From Solibacillus sp. FSL R5-0449 (GTDB taxonomy: Bacteria > Bacillota > Bacilli > Bacillales_A > Planococcaceae): 64,000 nucleotides of DNA. Location: assembly GCF_037975215.1 (NCBI RefSeq), contig NZ_CP150239.1, forward strand, positions 3,343,501 through 3,407,500, written 5' to 3'. The first letter of the stretch is position 1. Each line of letters begins with the position of its first letter. Position numbers and translations under genes: made by a program. Of the stretch, positions 52,005 to 61,263 are shown one piece after another. The notes below the pieces were generated by a model. It did not search any database. It was not told the origin of the DNA and was given only the letters and a program-made list of their open reading frames with translations.

Positions 52005-53357
52005 TTATTCAGCTAAACCCATTTCTGTACGAACTACATCTGCAATGCGTACAACATAGTTTTCGCAAGCCTCTTCAGAAGCTGCTTCCACCATAACACG
52101 CACTAGAGGCTCTGTACCTGAAGGGCGAACTAATACACGGCCATTGCCTGCCATTTCCGCTTCTACTTCTGCGATGACAGCGGCAACCTTTTCATTTTGT
52201 GTTACAGCATGTTTATCTGTTACACGCACGTTCACTAGCTTTTGCGGGTAAATCGTCATTTCACCTGCAAGCTCAGAAAGTTTTTTGCCTGTTGCTTTCA
52301 TAATATTCACTAACTGGATACCTGTAAGCAAGCCATCTCCTGTTGTATTGTAATCTAAAAATACGATGTGGCCCGATTGTTCGCCACCTAAGTTATAGTC
52401 ATTTGCACGCATTTCTTCTACAACATAGCGATCTCCGACTGCTGTTTTAACACTTGTCATTTCATTGTCTTCAAGCGCTTTGTAGAAGCCCATGTTACTC
52501 ATAACTGTAGATACGATCGTGCCTTTATTTAAGCGGCCTTTTGCATTTAGATATTTTCCGATGATGAACATAATTTGGTCACCGTCAACAATTGTACCGT
52601 TCTCATCTACAGCGATTAAGCGGTCTCCATCTCCATCAAATGCTAAACCAACGTCTGCGCCGCGCTCCGCAACAAATGCTGCTAACTTTTCAGGATGTGT
52701 TGAACCGACACCTTCATTGATGTTCAGTCCATCCGGAGAAGCACCCATCGTTGAAATATCTGCCTCTAAATCTGCAAATAAATGAGTTGCTAAAGAAGAA
52801 GTCGCACCATGCGCACAGTCTAATGCCACATGTAATCCTTCAAAATCTTCTTCAACTGTTTGTTTTAAGTATGAAATATATTTTTGTCCACCTTCAAAGT
52901 AGTCTGTCACTGAACCAACAGCAGCACCTACTGGACGTGGTAATGTATCTTCTTCTGCATCAAGAATACGTTCAATCTCTTCTTCTTGTGCGTCTGTTAA
53001 TTTAAAGCCGTCTGGACCGAAAAATTTAATGCCATTATCTGCAACAGGATTATGAGATGCTGAAATCATAACACCTGCTTCAGCGTTCATGACACGTGTA
53101 AGATACGCAACACCTGGTGTACTAATTACACCTAAACGCATAACTTCTGCTCCAATTGAAAGAAGACCTGCAACAAGTGCACCTTCCAACATTTCCCCAG
53201 AAATACGTGTATCGCGTCCAATTAATACTTTCGGGCGATCTTTAGCATCCTTAGTCAGCACATAGCCGCCAATACGGCCTAGTTTAAATGCCAACTCTGG
53301 TGTTAGTTCACTATTTGCGACACCGCGAACGCCATCTGTTCCGAAATATTTACCCAT
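52005..53357 (-). CDS. glmM: Phosphoglucosamine mutase
   Basis: 450 aa. [20 protein letters not shown] opening, phosphoserine loop [14 protein letters not shown] (Ser101), metal-binding [12 protein letters not shown], and the phosphate-binding end [15 protein letters not shown]. Converts glucosamine-6-phosphate to glucosamine-1-phosphate for UDP-GlcNAc. Third gene of cdaA-cdaR-glmM, the conserved Firmicutes order; CdaA activity is known to be held down by GlmM in related species. Confidence 0.98.
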   Translation of the reverse strand: MGKYFGTDGVRGVANSELTPELAFKLGRIGGYVLTKDAKDRPKVLIGRDTRISGEMLEGALVAGLLSIGAEVMRLGVISTPGVAYLTRVMNAEAGVMISASHNPVADNGIKFFGPDGFKLTDAQEEEIERILDAEEDTLPRPVGAAVGSVTDYFEGGQKYISYLKQTVEEDFEGLHVALDCAHGATSSLATHLFADLEADISTMGASPDGLNINEGVGSTHPEKLAAFVAERGADVGLAFDGDGDRLIAVDENGTIVDGDQIMFIIGKYLNAKGRLNKGTIVSTVMSNMGFYKALEDNEMTSVKTAVGDRYVVEEMRANDYNLGGEQSGHIVFLDYNTTGDGLLTGIQLVNIMKATGKKLSELAGEMTIYPQKLVNVRVTDKHAVTQNEKVAAVIAEVEAEMAGNGRVLVRPSGTEPLVRVMVEAASEEACENYVVRIADVVRTEMGLAE

Positions 53358-53440
53358 TTACTTTTTCTCTCCTTCAACGCTTGAAATACCATACGTTTTT
53401 AAATTTACCACCTAAAGTGGATTGCTTTGTTTATTGATAG

Positions 53441-54457
53441 TTAGTTGCCATCTGTACCTTCATTATTAGAATCTGCATCTTTTTCTGCTTCACTATCTTT
53501 TCCCTGATCACGAACTGGCTCTCCACTCACAGTTGCGTTTACCTTAAGCTTCTCTTGTGATAACTTGGTAGTCCCTGTTGGAAGCTCAATTTTAAACTCA
53601 TGGGAACCGGATTTTTTAATTTTTGAAACATCAACGTCTACGACAACTTCTTTTAATGAATCCACTACAGATTTTGAACCATATACCGTTATGTTAGATT
53701 TTTCCGGGGATAAACTGTCAATTGTAAGCCCTTCTACTGGTTCCCCAATTTCATTTAACTTAATCGGGACTTCTTTACTATATTCATTAATTTCTACTTT
53801 TACATTGACCTTATCCGGATTAATGCTGACATCCAGCTTATTCAGGTCGCGGTCTAGCACCTTTACAGCCGCTTCCTGCTCAAATGTTTTATTTAAATCT
53901 TTCTCACCAGAAACCGTCGCCTTTACATAACTTATGCTATCAATAACGCTTTTCGCTCCTGTTACTGCCACTTTTGACGGTTCTGCTGTCATCTCGTTCA
54001 GTACGAAGTTTTCGGCTAAAAGGCGGTTATTCATTTCCGGCTCTACGCGAAACTGTTCAGTAACCTTTTCTTCAATTGTTACATTTATTATTCTAGGCTC
54101 AATTGATACATCCAGTTTTTCCGAAAAGTTTTCTTGATGTATTGTAACGCTATGTTCACCAATTAACAATGAGTTTAAATCGACAAAAAGTTTGAAATCC
54201 TTTTCAAGCTTTGTTTTCATTACGATTCGTTTCGGCCCTGAAATTTTCACATCGACCGTTTCAGGGAGACCTGTAACAAATAAATTATCAGAATCATAAT
54301 ACACTTCCAATGGCACATTTGTGATGACATCTGTTTCATTGGATGTGCTCGAGTCCGTTTCACGTTTTTCTTCTGTTTGAATATACAGGAATAGTGCCAC
54401 CGCTAAAAATAAAGCGGTTAAACGGAGCATCCATGAGCTATCAAATATTTTATCCAT
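53441..54457 (-). CDS. cdaR: CdaR (YbbR-domain) regulator of diadenylate cyclase
   Basis: 338 aa: one N-terminal membrane helix (MLRLTALFLAVALFLYIQT), then YbbR repeats outside the cell (about 50-310, with repeated VDVKISGPKRIV, KVAVTGAKSVID, NITVYGSKSVVD), and an acidic low-complexity tail (DSEAEKDADSNNEGTDG). It modulates CdaA. ATG overlaps the cdaA end by 8 nt. Confidence 0.95.
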   Translation of the reverse strand: MDKIFDSSWMLRLTALFLAVALFLYIQTEEKRETDSSTSNETDVITNVPLEVYYDSDNLFVTGLPETVDVKISGPKRIVMKTKLEKDFKLFVDLNSLLIGEHSVTIHQENFSEKLDVSIEPRIINVTIEEKVTEQFRVEPEMNNRLLAENFVLNEMTAEPSKVAVTGAKSVIDSISYVKATVSGEKDLNKTFEQEAAVKVLDRDLNKLDVSINPDKVNVKVEINEYSKEVPIKLNEIGEPVEGLTIDSLSPEKSNITVYGSKSVVDSLKEVVVDVDVSKIKKSGSHEFKIELPTGTTKLSQEKLKVNATVSGEPVRDQGKDSEAEKDADSNNEGTDGN

Positions 54458-55286
54458 TCTTTTTCCCTCCCCAAGTCCACTTAGATGCTAAGTTAGAATC
54501 TTGTTCAGGACCAAACCATAGTTTACGCAGTAATTCTTCAAATTCTGTAATATTGAGATTACGGTGTAAATTACCATTAGCAGTAATACTAATCGCACCT
54601 GTTTCTTCGGATACAACAATTGTAATTGCATCTGTTACTTCACTTAACCCAAGTGCTGCCCGGTGACGTGTACCAAGTTCTTTGGAAATAAATGCACTTT
54701 CTGACAATGGCAAGTAACATGCCGAAGCGGCTATTTGGTTTTTCTGTATAATTACGGCCCCGTCATGTAACGGTGTATTAGGGATGAAAATATTAATCAT
54801 TAATTCAGAAGAAATCGCGGCATCCATCTTGATACCTGTTTCCACATATTCATTTAATCCTGTATCTTTTTCAATTGATATAAGTGCTCCAATTCGACGC
54901 TTTGCCATATAACTTACAGATTTTTTCATCGCTTCGACTAAGCGTGTCTGCTCATCTTCCTGCTGGTTATTCGTCCGTTGGAAAATCTTTCCTCGTCCGA
55001 TTTGCTCAAGAGCTCGACGTATTTCCGGCTGGAATATAATAATAATTGCTAAGAAACCCCAATCAATTACTTCTTGCAATAACCAATCAAGGGTGTCTAA
55101 ACCGAAAACGTAGGTAGCAAATTTTGCTAACACAACAATTAATAACCCTTTCAATAATTGAACGGCTTTCGTTCCTCTAATGAGGGTCAATGCTTTATAA
55201 ACTACGTACCATACAAGCAGTACGTCCAGTACTTTAAAAATCATATCTACAGCAGCAATGTCTGTAAATTGCTCAATTATTTGCAT
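54450..55286 (-). CDS. cdaA: Membrane diadenylate cyclase CdaA
   Basis: 278 aa. Three N-terminal helices, then a DAC domain with the catalytic DGA (175-177, PLHDGAVII) and RHR (207-209, LGTRHRAALG). It makes c-di-AMP from two ATP, controlling potassium, osmolyte balance and wall homeostasis. Heads the cdaA-cdaR-glmM operon. Confidence 0.97.
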   Translation of the reverse strand: MQIIEQFTDIAAVDMIFKVLDVLLVWYVVYKALTLIRGTKAVQLLKGLLIVVLAKFATYVFGLDTLDWLLQEVIDWGFLAIIIIFQPEIRRALEQIGRGKIFQRTNNQQEDEQTRLVEAMKKSVSYMAKRRIGALISIEKDTGLNEYVETGIKMDAAISSELMINIFIPNTPLHDGAVIIQKNQIAASACYLPLSESAFISKELGTRHRAALGLSEVTDAITIVVSEETGAISITANGNLHRNLNITEFEELLRKLWFGPEQDSNLASKWTWGGKKNG

Positions 55287-55364
55287 GTGGCATCCCCCAC
55301 CTTTACTTGCTATTCCATCTTGGTTTTAGTATAGCACAATTCTGTCAGTGATTAACTTTCCTAA

Positions 55365-55397
55365 CAGAAAAAAGTCTACCCGAAAGAGTAGACTTTT
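55365..55397 (-). terminator. Terminator after rsiW
   Basis: AAAAGTCTAC / GTAGACTTTT 10-bp stem with T-run on the minus strand, separating sigW-rsiW from the cda operon. Confidence 0.85.
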
Positions 55398-55494
55398 CTT
55401 TCTATTCTAGAACGGATTTTTTTTAAGAAAAGTTCCGATTTATTTAGAAAATATTATTTTTTGTTGTAATGATCGTGCTGATTGTTCAAAGTTA

Positions 55495-56109
55495 TTACTT
55501 ATTAAAAACAGCGATTGCTCTATTGAAGCCGTCTTTAATTTTGTACCAGAGCCATTCGAACATTTCATCGATTTCCTCTACCTGCCCTGTAACAACCGCC
55601 GTAGATGCCATGTAATTGCCGTTGATCACTGTAATATTGCCGTCCACTTCTCCTTCGACAATAATATCTCCATTTTTCACGACGATGTCACCTTTAACAA
55701 CTTCACCGACCGGCACTGTTACCGTTTGTCCTTCAATAACTAAATTAGGCTGTTTCGTCACGGAGAATTGATCATCATTCGGGAAACTGCCTAACAATGT
55801 GGCACTCATACATAAAAAGAATACTGCTGCAGCCATAAGTACAGGATGCTGACGGAACCAACGTTTAATGCCGGCAGAACTTTTGCGTTTCGGTAAACGA
55901 CTTATCACTTGATCCTCAAAGCGCGGAGGGGCAGTAATATGTGCTGCACTCTTGATAAACGCAACCGTGTCACTTAATTCATGCATATGTTGTTGGCAAT
56001 CAGGGCATGTTTGCAAATGCTGCTTCAATATTTGTTCATGCTCACGACTAATATCACCATCTAAATATTCGTGCATATAATCCACGAATTCTGATGCACA
56101 CGTTTTCAT
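55495..56109 (-). CDS. rsiW: Anti-sigma-W factor RsiW
   Basis: 204 aa. N-terminal zinc anti-sigma domain with HEQILKQHLQTCPDCQQ (H-X3-C-X2-C), one membrane helix near 85-107 (HPVLMAAAVFFLCMSATLLGSF) and an extracellular part with repeated VVKGDIVVKNGDIIVEGEVDGNI, a bactofilin/DUF-like beta pattern. It holds sigma-W at the membrane until stress-triggered proteolysis. Encoded 13 nt after sigW. Confidence 0.93.
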   Translation of the reverse strand: MKTCASEFVDYMHEYLDGDISREHEQILKQHLQTCPDCQQHMHELSDTVAFIKSAAHITAPPRFEDQVISRLPKRKSSAGIKRWFRQHPVLMAAAVFFLCMSATLLGSFPNDDQFSVTKQPNLVIEGQTVTVPVGEVVKGDIVVKNGDIIVEGEVDGNITVINGNYMASTAVVTGQVEEIDEMFEWLWYKIKDGFNRAIAVFNK

Positions 56110-56122
56110 GCGTATCTTCCTC

Positions 56123-56686
56123 CTACAAATTGTTTAACTGCTTTCTTAACGCTTCACGGCCACGGTGAATACGTGTTTTAACTGTTCCTAAAGGCATATC
56201 TAAAATTTCACTTATTTCCTGAAGGGACAGCTCTTCTATATATTTTAATACAATGACCGATCGATATTTATCGGGAAGACGGCTGATTTCATATTGTATT
56301 CTATCCTGAAGCTCCATCTGCTCAACGGCCTCTTCGGGCAACTGCTCATCTGCGGCAATCTGGGAATACATATCCAATCCTTCTGTTCCTGCTACTTCCG
56401 CATCTAAATAATAATCGGGCTTCTTTTTACGAATCCGGTCAATACAAAGATTTGTTCCGATTCGGTAAAGCCATGTTGAAAATTTTCGATTTTGATCATA
56501 CGAATGTAAATTAATATAGGCACGTATGAATGCCTCCTGTGCGATATCTTCTGCTTCCTGTTTATTTCCAAGCATTCGATAGCACACTTGATACAGCTTG
56601 TGCTGGTAGAGGTTAACGATGTCGGCATATGCGTTTTGATCACCTTTAAGCACTTGCTTTATTCTTTTATTAACTAACGCATCCAT
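56123..56686 (-). CDS. sigW: ECF sigma factor SigW
   Basis: 187 aa. Region 2 is YQHKLYQVCYRMLGNKQEAEDIAQEAFIRAY, region 4 is YRSVIVLKYIEELSLQEISEILDMPLGTVKTRIHRGRE. Together with rsiW and the self-matching promoter this is sigma-W, the envelope-stress sigma of Bacillus relatives. AGAGGAAAG precedes the ATG. Confidence 0.96.
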   Translation of the reverse strand: MDALVNKRIKQVLKGDQNAYADIVNLYQHKLYQVCYRMLGNKQEAEDIAQEAFIRAYINLHSYDQNRKFSTWLYRIGTNLCIDRIRKKKPDYYLDAEVAGTEGLDMYSQIAADEQLPEEAVEQMELQDRIQYEISRLPDKYRSVIVLKYIEELSLQEISEILDMPLGTVKTRIHRGREALRKQLNNL

Positions 56687-56723
56687 TTGTCTTTCCTCTC
56701 CACCTTTTCAGCTGTTCTATATA

Positions 56724-56749
56724 TACGGATTGCTTATTAAAAGGTTTCA
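56724..56749 (-). promoter_or_regulatory. sigW: Autoregulatory sigma-W promoter
   Basis: TGAAAC (56,744-56,749), CTTTT immediately after, 16-bp spacer in all, CGTATA -10. This equals the sigma-W consensus TGAAAC-N16-CGTA and lies about 38 nt before sigW. Confidence 0.92.
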
Positions 56750-56835
56750 TTTTCTTTAAAAATTTTTTCCACCCATAAATATGTGCCTTTATTATAACAA
56801 ACTTCATAACGACCAATCGAATTTTTTCGTAATAA

Positions 56836-57741
56836 TCATACTAAAGTTTCGCCAAATAAAGAGCCGATTAACGCAACCGCCAACTCTGCTGTTTTATTTC
56901 GCTCATCTAATATGGGATTCACTTCTACAAACTCCGCTGATGTCATTAACCCGGATTCCTGTATCATTTCCATCGCTAAATGACTTTCCCGGTAAGTAAT
57001 TCCCCCTGCTACAGGTGTCCCTACACCAGGAGTATATAAAGGATCTAACGCATCCAAATCAAGCGATAAATGAAGACCATCAATTTTCAACTGCTTAAAA
57101 TGTTTCAGTGTTTCTTCCATTACATATGTCATTCCTAGACGATCGATTTCATGCATTGTATATATTTTAATCCCTCGTGTTTTAATTAGCTCCCGTTCCC
57201 CTTCATCGATAGAACGTCCGCCAATTATAACAATGTTTTCTGCTTTAATTTTAGGTTCAGCATGTAAAATCGAAGTTAGCCTTTCATGTCCTAGCCCGAT
57301 ACTTGTTGCTAATGGCATCCCATGAATATTTCCTGAAGGCGTTGTTTCCGGTGTATTTAAATCTGCATGTGCATCAAACCAGATGACACCCAGATTTTTA
57401 TATTTCATCGATAGGCCAGCCAATGTACCAATTGCAATACTATGATCGCCCCCCAATACAAGCGGTATGTAATCCTTTTTTACAACGTTATATACTTTTT
57501 CGGCAAGTGCTGTATTTACCTTGATTACCTCATCCAGATTAAGCAGCTTTTCATCTTTCGTTGCAGCTGCATCCCCCTCTATAACTTGAATATTCCCTTC
57601 ATCTTCAACTTCATAGCCAAGATCGGCCAAACGCTGCTGCACACCGGCATATCTGATGGCACTCGGACCCATATCTACTCCACGGCGTTGTTGCCCATAA
57701 TCACATGGTACCCCTACGATTGAAATTTTCTGATTCATCAT
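56836..57741 (-). CDS. rocF: Arginase
   Basis: About 301 aa with the binuclear manganese site: VLGGDHSIAIG, WFDAHADLNTPETTPSGNIHG and LSLDLDALDPLYTPG. Starts MMNQKISIVGVPCDYGQQRR with AGGGG 8 nt upstream. Hydrolyses arginine to ornithine and urea. It stands alone here, upstream in orientation of sigW but without an obvious link; rocD and rocE are not in the window. Confidence 0.95.
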   Translation of the reverse strand: MMNQKISIVGVPCDYGQQRRGVDMGPSAIRYAGVQQRLADLGYEVEDEGNIQVIEGDAAATKDEKLLNLDEVIKVNTALAEKVYNVVKKDYIPLVLGGDHSIAIGTLAGLSMKYKNLGVIWFDAHADLNTPETTPSGNIHGMPLATSIGLGHERLTSILHAEPKIKAENIVIIGGRSIDEGERELIKTRGIKIYTMHEIDRLGMTYVMEETLKHFKQLKIDGLHLSLDLDALDPLYTPGVGTPVAGGITYRESHLAMEMIQESGLMTSAEFVEVNPILDERNKTAELAVALIGSLFGETLV

Positions 57742-57857
57742 TTCTGCATCCCCTATCATGTTGTCATTTGTTCTTTCTTTTCTGTTCTAATCTATTCTAT
57801 TCTCCGCTCACCCTTCTATAGAATTTCGAGTAACTAAACGATTTTCCCTCTATAAAC

Positions 57858-57893
57858 GCAAAAAATCCTTTACTTATAATTAAGTAAAGGATT
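57858..57893 (-). terminator. tRNA operon terminator
   Basis: ATCCTTTACTT / AAGTAAAGGAT stem followed by six T on the minus strand, after tRNA-Lys. Confidence 0.85.
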
Positions 57894-57937
57894 GTTATTT
57901 GATATTTAAGTACACTTCTAAGTTTATAAAATAAAAG

Positions 57938-58010
57938 TGAGCCATGAAGGACTCGAACCTTCGACCCTCTGATTAAAAGTCAGATGCTCTACCAACTGAG
58001 CTAATGGCTC
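57938..58010 (-). tRNA. tRNA-Lys (TTT)
   Basis: 73 nt cloverleaf; anticodon loop CTTTTAA, acceptor GAGCCAT / ATGGCTC. CCA is not encoded. Last gene of the cluster. Confidence 0.95.
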
Positions 58011-58027
58011 ATAAAAAATAAAAAAAA

Positions 58028-58102
58028 TGGCTGGGGTACCTGGATTCGAACCAGGGCATGACGGAATCAAAATCCGTTGCCTTACCGCTTGGCTATACCC
58101 CA
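58028..58102 (-). tRNA. tRNA-Gln (TTG)
   Basis: 75 nt including encoded CCA; anticodon loop TTTTGAT, acceptor TGGGGTA / TACCCCA. Confidence 0.95.
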
Positions 58103-58115
58103 AACATTTTATAGA

Positions 58116-58199
58116 TGGTGGAGGGGGACGGATTCGAACCGCCGAACCCTAAGGAGCGGATTTACAGTCCGCCGCGTTTAGCCACTTCGCTACCCCTCC
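58116..58199 (-). tRNA. tRNA-Tyr (GTA)
   Basis: 84 nt with a long variable arm and encoded CCA; anticodon loop CTGTAAA, acceptor GGAGGGG / CCCCTCC. Confidence 0.95.
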
Positions 58200-58229
58200 G
58201 ACAAATGATGCAACACTGTTAAAGTTGAA

Positions 58230-58305
58230 TGGTGGAGGATGACGGGCTCGAACCGCCGACCCCCTGCTTGTAAGGCAGGTGCTCTCCCAGCTGAGCTAAT
58301 CCTCC
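58230..58305 (-). tRNA. tRNA-Val (TAC)
   Basis: 76 nt including encoded CCA; anticodon loop CTTACAA, acceptor GGAGGAT / ATCCTCC. Confidence 0.95.
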
Positions 58306-58350
58306 ATACATAACAAGTGTTACTGCTTTATTTTTTTATGAAGCCTTAAA

Positions 58351-58425
58351 TGGTGACCCGTACGGGATTCGAACCCGTGTTACCGCCGTGAAAGGGCGGT
58401 GTCTTAACCACTTGACCAACGGGCC
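58351..58425 (-). tRNA. tRNA-Glu (TTC)
   Basis: 75 nt including encoded CCA; anticodon loop CTTTCAC, acceptor GGCCCGT / ACGGGTC. Confidence 0.95.
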
Positions 58426-58554
58426 GTTTTATAAGATGTTCTCTTTAAGACAAGATTTATAATATCATCATTTTTTATCTAGTGCAAGCCTTTTTTAAAA
58501 ACTTTTTTAAAAAAGTTTTATTATTTATTTTTAATAGTAAAAAGGCAAAAAAAA

Positions 58555-58630
58555 TGGCTCCGAAGGCAGGACTCGAACCTGCGACCTGCCGGTTAACAGC
58601 CGGATGCTCTACCAACTGAGCTACTTCGGA
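58555..58630 (-). tRNA. tRNA-Asn (GTT)
   Basis: 76 nt including encoded CCA; anticodon loop CTGTTAA, acceptor TCCGAAG / CTTCGGA. First in the transcription order; about 130 bp separate it from tRNA-Glu, with an AAAACTTTTTT palindrome between. Confidence 0.95.
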
Positions 58631-58678
58631 ACGCTACTATTATACATTGATGTACAAGCCATCTTTCGTACATTTATT

Positions 58679-58706
58679 ATTATAGCAACGTTTTAAATTT
58701 ATACAA
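58679..58706 (-). promoter_or_regulatory. tRNA cluster promoter
   Basis: TTGTAT, 16-bp spacer, TATAAT on the minus strand, about 50 nt before tRNA-Asn. A second TATAAT-like box lies at 58,639 but too close to the tRNA to be likely. Confidence 0.6.
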
Positions 58707-58793
58707 GTAGTTTTTTGAAATAATTTGAACATTTTATTTATTAGGCCCTTCCTCCCTGGGAAGAGCCACTTATAATGAATACTTCTTTCTATT

Positions 58794-60080
58794 TTACTGT
58801 TTTATAAAATCGGTCATTTCTTCGATTAATCCCTTTGTTAGCGGTAAATCAGGATTGTAATAGCTCGCAAGATTTTGTTCTCGGTCACCTTCTACATCCT
58901 TTAACACATGATTCATCTTATCGAAATAGTGTATTGTCGCATCATTATTTGCTGCATGTAAGTTTTCCGCATCTTCTTCGGTTACTTGAATATCTTTTTT
59001 ACCTTGAAGGATGATTATCGGAACGTTAACATTACTAATTTCATGCTGGGGATCGTATTTAAGCCATGAAATCATATATGGTTGAACAGATGGTCTAAAT
59101 AATGATTGGAGCTGTGGAGACACTGTTTTCATCTCATTACCCGCTTTTAATTGCTGCAGTATTTTTTCTGATTCCGACAATAAGTTCTGAGGTAAGCTTG
59201 CTGATAACTGCTCCATTAAAACTTCATCAGCAGGTCTACCAATACCTGCTACCGAAATGAGAGAAGCTACATCATTTTGCTGGGCAGCAATGGTCATTAT
59301 TAATGCACCCTCACTGTGACCTAATAAATGAATTTCATTAAATCGGTCATCCTTTTTAGCGTAATCTACAATAGATTTAACATCCTCTACATAGACTTCA
59401 AACGTTAAATCTTCTTCTTTTTTAACTAATGCCGTATTCTCACCGACTCCACGCTTATCGAACCGAATAGAAGCAATTCCTTTCTCCGCTAACCCTTCTG
59501 CAATCATCTTTAAACTATTGTTCGAACCAGCTCCAATTGTATTACCGTCTTTATTAGTAGGTCCAGACCCTGCATGGATAATAACAAGCTCGCCCGTAGC
59601 TTTATCAGGCATTTCCAACGCGGCTTTAAGCTGTCCGCCGGAAACTGGAATCGATAGCTCATCATACGTAACTGGTGTCTCTGTATAAGGCTTTAACGTA
59701 ATTGGAAAGGACTGTCCATTTTGTGTGAACGTTCCTTCTATTGTTTCGTTATTTAGCTTCCCGTCAATTTTAACGAGAGATCCGGCTAAATTAATGGTGA
59801 TGGCTACATCCGACTTGTTATATTTAATTGATTCAAATGCAAAGTCACTCAGTCCTTGTGCAGGTACGGAAATACTCCCACTCGACTCTTCCAAATTTAG
59901 TATAATTTCAAGAGGCGACTGCGGAATCTCAATCATTCCTTGCCACTTTCCTAATAACGCTTGTTCCATATGCACAACCTCCTGCTTTGTTTGTTCTTCT
60001 GCCGTTGACTTATCCGTATCTTCACCATTACAAGCTGACAGCAATAACACAACAGCTAAACTATAAGCAATTTTTCGCAT
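58794..60080 (-). CDS. Alpha/beta-hydrolase lipoprotein
   Basis: 428 aa. Lipoprotein signal (AYSLAVVLLLSAC), an N-terminal beta-rich domain of about 110 residues (LLGKWQGMIEIPQSPLEI..., FTQNGQSFPITLKP), then a serine alpha/beta-hydrolase with GHSEGA as nucleophile elbow, LQGKKDIQVTEEDAENL for the Asp and MNHVLKD for the His. Predicted to act on the outer face of the membrane as an esterase or peptidase. ATG 60,080 has GGGAGGA 6 nt upstream. Monocistronic. Confidence 0.87.
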   Translation of the reverse strand: MRKIAYSLAVVLLLSACNGEDTDKSTAEEQTKQEVVHMEQALLGKWQGMIEIPQSPLEIILNLEESSGSISVPAQGLSDFAFESIKYNKSDVAITINLAGSLVKIDGKLNNETIEGTFTQNGQSFPITLKPYTETPVTYDELSIPVSGGQLKAALEMPDKATGELVIIHAGSGPTNKDGNTIGAGSNNSLKMIAEGLAEKGIASIRFDKRGVGENTALVKKEEDLTFEVYVEDVKSIVDYAKKDDRFNEIHLLGHSEGALIMTIAAQQNDVASLISVAGIGRPADEVLMEQLSASLPQNLLSESEKILQQLKAGNEMKTVSPQLQSLFRPSVQPYMISWLKYDPQHEISNVNVPIIILQGKKDIQVTEEDAENLHAANNDATIHYFDKMNHVLKDVEGDREQNLASYYNPDLPLTKGLIEEMTDFIKQ

Positions 60081-60179
60081 GACTCTTCCTCCCACTTCAT
60101 TCTTTACTTCCTTTACGGTTAGAATAGGAAAAAGTTTCAAAATAAAAAGCCATCAAATGACGATGACTTTTCCAATAGA

Positions 60180-60812
60180 TTAAATTAAATTACGGTCAAC
60201 AAATTCCTGAAGTTTTTCATAATCACTGACCTTTTGATTACATAATTGTGAATCATCACATATGTAATTGCTGTAAGATGTATAGTTATCCCCATTGCCC
60301 TTTACTGTAGCTGTAAACAAATGTACTGCACTATGCTGGTTACAAATCGAACAAACGCCTTTAATAGGATTGTGAGCATCAACAACTCCACGTAATGCTG
60401 TATAATCGCCTTCCTTTTCCAGTACAATGTATTGGCGATTCGTCCCTTTATCAACCCATGACAGATAGCTGATTGTTTGCCAATCAATCATTTCTAGTCT
60501 AGGCAGCTTCAGCTTCTTATCTTTTTTAAAAAGCTTTTGCAAACCTTGCTCGGAAATCGGTTTAAACGGAATAGTATATGACTTTAAGCTTTGGAAAAAT
60601 AGTTCTGCCCCGATAGTATCCTCAACTGTTTCTACTTCTTTAATAATATCTTCATTTACATGTGTCAGTTTTTCTCTTAGCTCTGCAATTGCCAGCTCTC
60701 TTACAGCTGAAACAATTTTCTTATCATTTGATGCTAACTTTGCCTGCAGTATTTTATTTACTTGCTGTTCGATTAATCGTAGGTCCACTACCATTAAAAA
60801 TGGTGCTGTCAT
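60180..60812 (-). CDS. FusB/FusC-family EF-G-binding protein
   Basis: 210 aa, the family's length. N-terminal helical bundle (LRLIEQQVNKILQAKLA...), then SYTIPFKPISEQGLQKLFKKDKKLKLP, and a C-terminal four-Cys zinc site in CSICNQHSAVHLFTA and YICDDSQLCNQ. FusB proteins bind elongation factor G and free it from stalled ribosomes, and some give fusidic acid tolerance; whether this chromosomal one does is unknown. GGAGG precedes the ATG. Lies between the rRNA operon end and the hydrolase gene. Confidence 0.85.
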   Translation of the reverse strand: MTAPFLMVVDLRLIEQQVNKILQAKLASNDKKIVSAVRELAIAELREKLTHVNEDIIKEVETVEDTIGAELFFQSLKSYTIPFKPISEQGLQKLFKKDKKLKLPRLEMIDWQTISYLSWVDKGTNRQYIVLEKEGDYTALRGVVDAHNPIKGVCSICNQHSAVHLFTATVKGNGDNYTSYSNYICDDSQLCNQKVSDYEKLQEFVDRNLI

Positions 60813-60936
60813 GTTACTTCCTCCACTGTTATGCCTTGTAAAACTTTTTACATTTAATAATCGTATTTCTTTCTGCTTTAATGGTCAACTACTTAAGCTA
60901 CCTTATTTAGACAGGTAAAACACTTTAATAATAGAA

Positions 60937-60977
60937 AAACCAAAGAAAGTAGTCCGTTAAGACACGATCTTTGGTTT
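60937..60977. terminator. Hairpin upstream of the FusB gene
   Basis: AAACCAAAG / CTTTGGTTT with a 23-nt loop, between the rRNA terminator and the FusB gene; a possible back-up terminator for the rRNA operon. Confidence 0.45.
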
Positions 60978-61020
60978 ACTCTTTATATTCTATAGTAACC
61001 TATACAATTTTCAATAATAT

Positions 61021-61055
61021 AAAAAAGCCACTACTGACTAAATCAGCAGCGACTT
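61021..61055 (-). terminator. rRNA operon terminator
   Basis: GTCGCTGCTGA / TCAGTAGTGGC stem with a 5-nt loop, followed by six T on the minus strand; 6 nt past the 5S gene. Confidence 0.85.
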
Positions 61056-61060
61056 TTTGA

Positions 61061-61177
61061 GCGAAGCGACGTCCTACTCTCACAGGGGGAAGCCCCCAAC
61101 TACCATCGGCGCTAAAGAGCTTAACTTCCGTGTTCGGTATGGGAACGGGTGTGACCTCTTTGCCATCATCACTTCAC
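61061..61177 (-). rRNA. 5S ribosomal RNA
   Basis: 117 nt with a 9-bp terminal stem GTGAAGTGA / TCGCTTCGC and the conserved CCCGTTCCCATACCGAACAC loop. Follows 23S by about 90 nt. Confidence 0.97.
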
Positions 61178-61263
61178 TATAGTGGGCTTTAAAAAGCCTA
61201 TGTAAAAGAATTTTCATTCTTTCAAAACTGGATAAACGTTTCATTGAGTTTGTGCAATAAAAT

